Positions 63,401-64,000 of a stretch of DNA of 64,000 nt are shown in pieces. Source of the DNA: Campylorhamphus procurvoides (taxonomy: Eukaryota > Chordata > Aves > Passeriformes > Dendrocolaptidae). Below the pieces are notes generated by a model. That model had not been told where the DNA came from and searched no databases. It saw only the letters and a program-made list of their open reading frames with translations. The first letter of the stretch is position 1. Every line of letters starts with the position of its first letter. The position numbers were made by a program, and so were the translations under genes. The DNA lies in the NCBI GenBank assembly GCA_013396655.1, contig WBMV01001245.1, positions 525,013 through 589,012 on the forward strand, read 5' to 3'.

Positions 63401-64000
63401 GTTTTGTCAGCAGCTATGAACCTTCTTTAGCTGCCAATACCAAAAATCTAAACAGAAGAAAAATATTTCTGGAATGTCAGAACTTTGGGGTGTTTTTTTA
63501 GGCAAAATTACTATCCAATACCAACGGAAGCATGTAAATAATTTTGGTGAAGTAAAACTGAATTTTTCTATAAATAGTTCTCAGAAAAATCCTGCTGACC
63601 CTGACAAACATCTCTGTCTCTGCACCATGTCATCCATCCAGATACACCACTCTGCAATTCAGCATCTTTTTTACCTGAATTATCAGTTTTTTTGTAGAGA
63701 ATGGAGAAGGTACAAAAATCACTGCATGAAGCTATTTAGAAAAAGAAAGTTTTACCTTTTCAAATAAAGTTAATATTACAGAAATTAAGTTACTCTGTAA
63801 TAGCAATAAAAAGCACTGTCTCTTTTAACATTTTGATAATGGTTTATTTTTTATTTAATTCAGTTCCTATTAGTTTCACACAGCATTTCTTCCTCTTATG
63901 TTATTCATATCAGACCTCTTGTCTTGTTTAAGTAGAACCTTCCCAAGTCCTCTGTAATTCCACTATTTAAAGCATATCATGGAGTGGTGTGTTTACCCTA

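Larger units (their letters stand above)
54568..64000. other. Long unique AT-rich stretch to the end of the window, no gene seen
   Basis: No gene, RNA or interspersed repeat could be supported. The stretch contains a small tandem repeat at 58263-58306 and an imperfect palindrome at 60409-60453. The frames found (up to 97 codons at 63474-63767) show no domains. Confidence 0.6.

Overview
The window looks like nuclear DNA of a bird, or at least a sauropsid. It is AT-rich, CpG-poor and full of interspersed repeats. The diagnostic signal is CR1 (chicken repeat 1) LINE copies: seven separate fragments, several ending in the typical short tail built from ATTCTGTGA/ATTCTATGA words. An avian-type solo retroviral LTR is also present. 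No bacterial, phage or organelle features were seen: no operons, ribosome-binding sites, rRNA, tRNA or CRISPR array.

No protein-coding host gene could be supported anywhere. The open reading frames are short (almost all under 135 codons), lie on both strands, often overlap each other, and show no domain or convincing splice pattern. The longest (177 codons, 14196-14729) runs antisense through a CR1 tail. The window is best read as an intergenic desert or the inside of a very large intron.

Layout. 1-7784 is unique AT-rich DNA with a faint relic repeat at 4679-4722 and a near-perfect hairpin at 6324-6368. 7785-8892 is a long plus-strand CR1 copy with a broken reverse transcriptase fragment and an internal deletion. 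8893-12559 is unique DNA with a very tight C-run cluster (9923-9941, a strong minus-strand G-quadruplex motif) and an inverted repeat (10220-10259). 12560-17325 is the CR1-richest part: an old minus copy, a minus 3' tail, a plus copy carrying an exact 187-base duplication across a single N (15295-15669), and an old plus tail. 17326-43449 is nearly featureless apart from one CR1 tail (26463-26590) and two complementary simple repeats (37178-37253, 37440-37524). 43450-43860 is a decayed CR1 reverse-transcriptase-region fragment. 45132-45804 is a minus-strand solo LTR with TATA box and polyadenylation signal. 45805-64000 is unique DNA with a perfect palindrome, a canonical G-quadruplex motif, a small tandem repeat and an imperfect palindrome.

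No gene network can be described. The best leads are the probable assembly artefact at 15295-15669, the hairpin at 6324-6368, the two G-quadruplex motifs, and the pair of same-subfamily CR1 tails in opposite orientation at 8780-8892 and 14547-14662. I found no convincing evidence of a new biological system.
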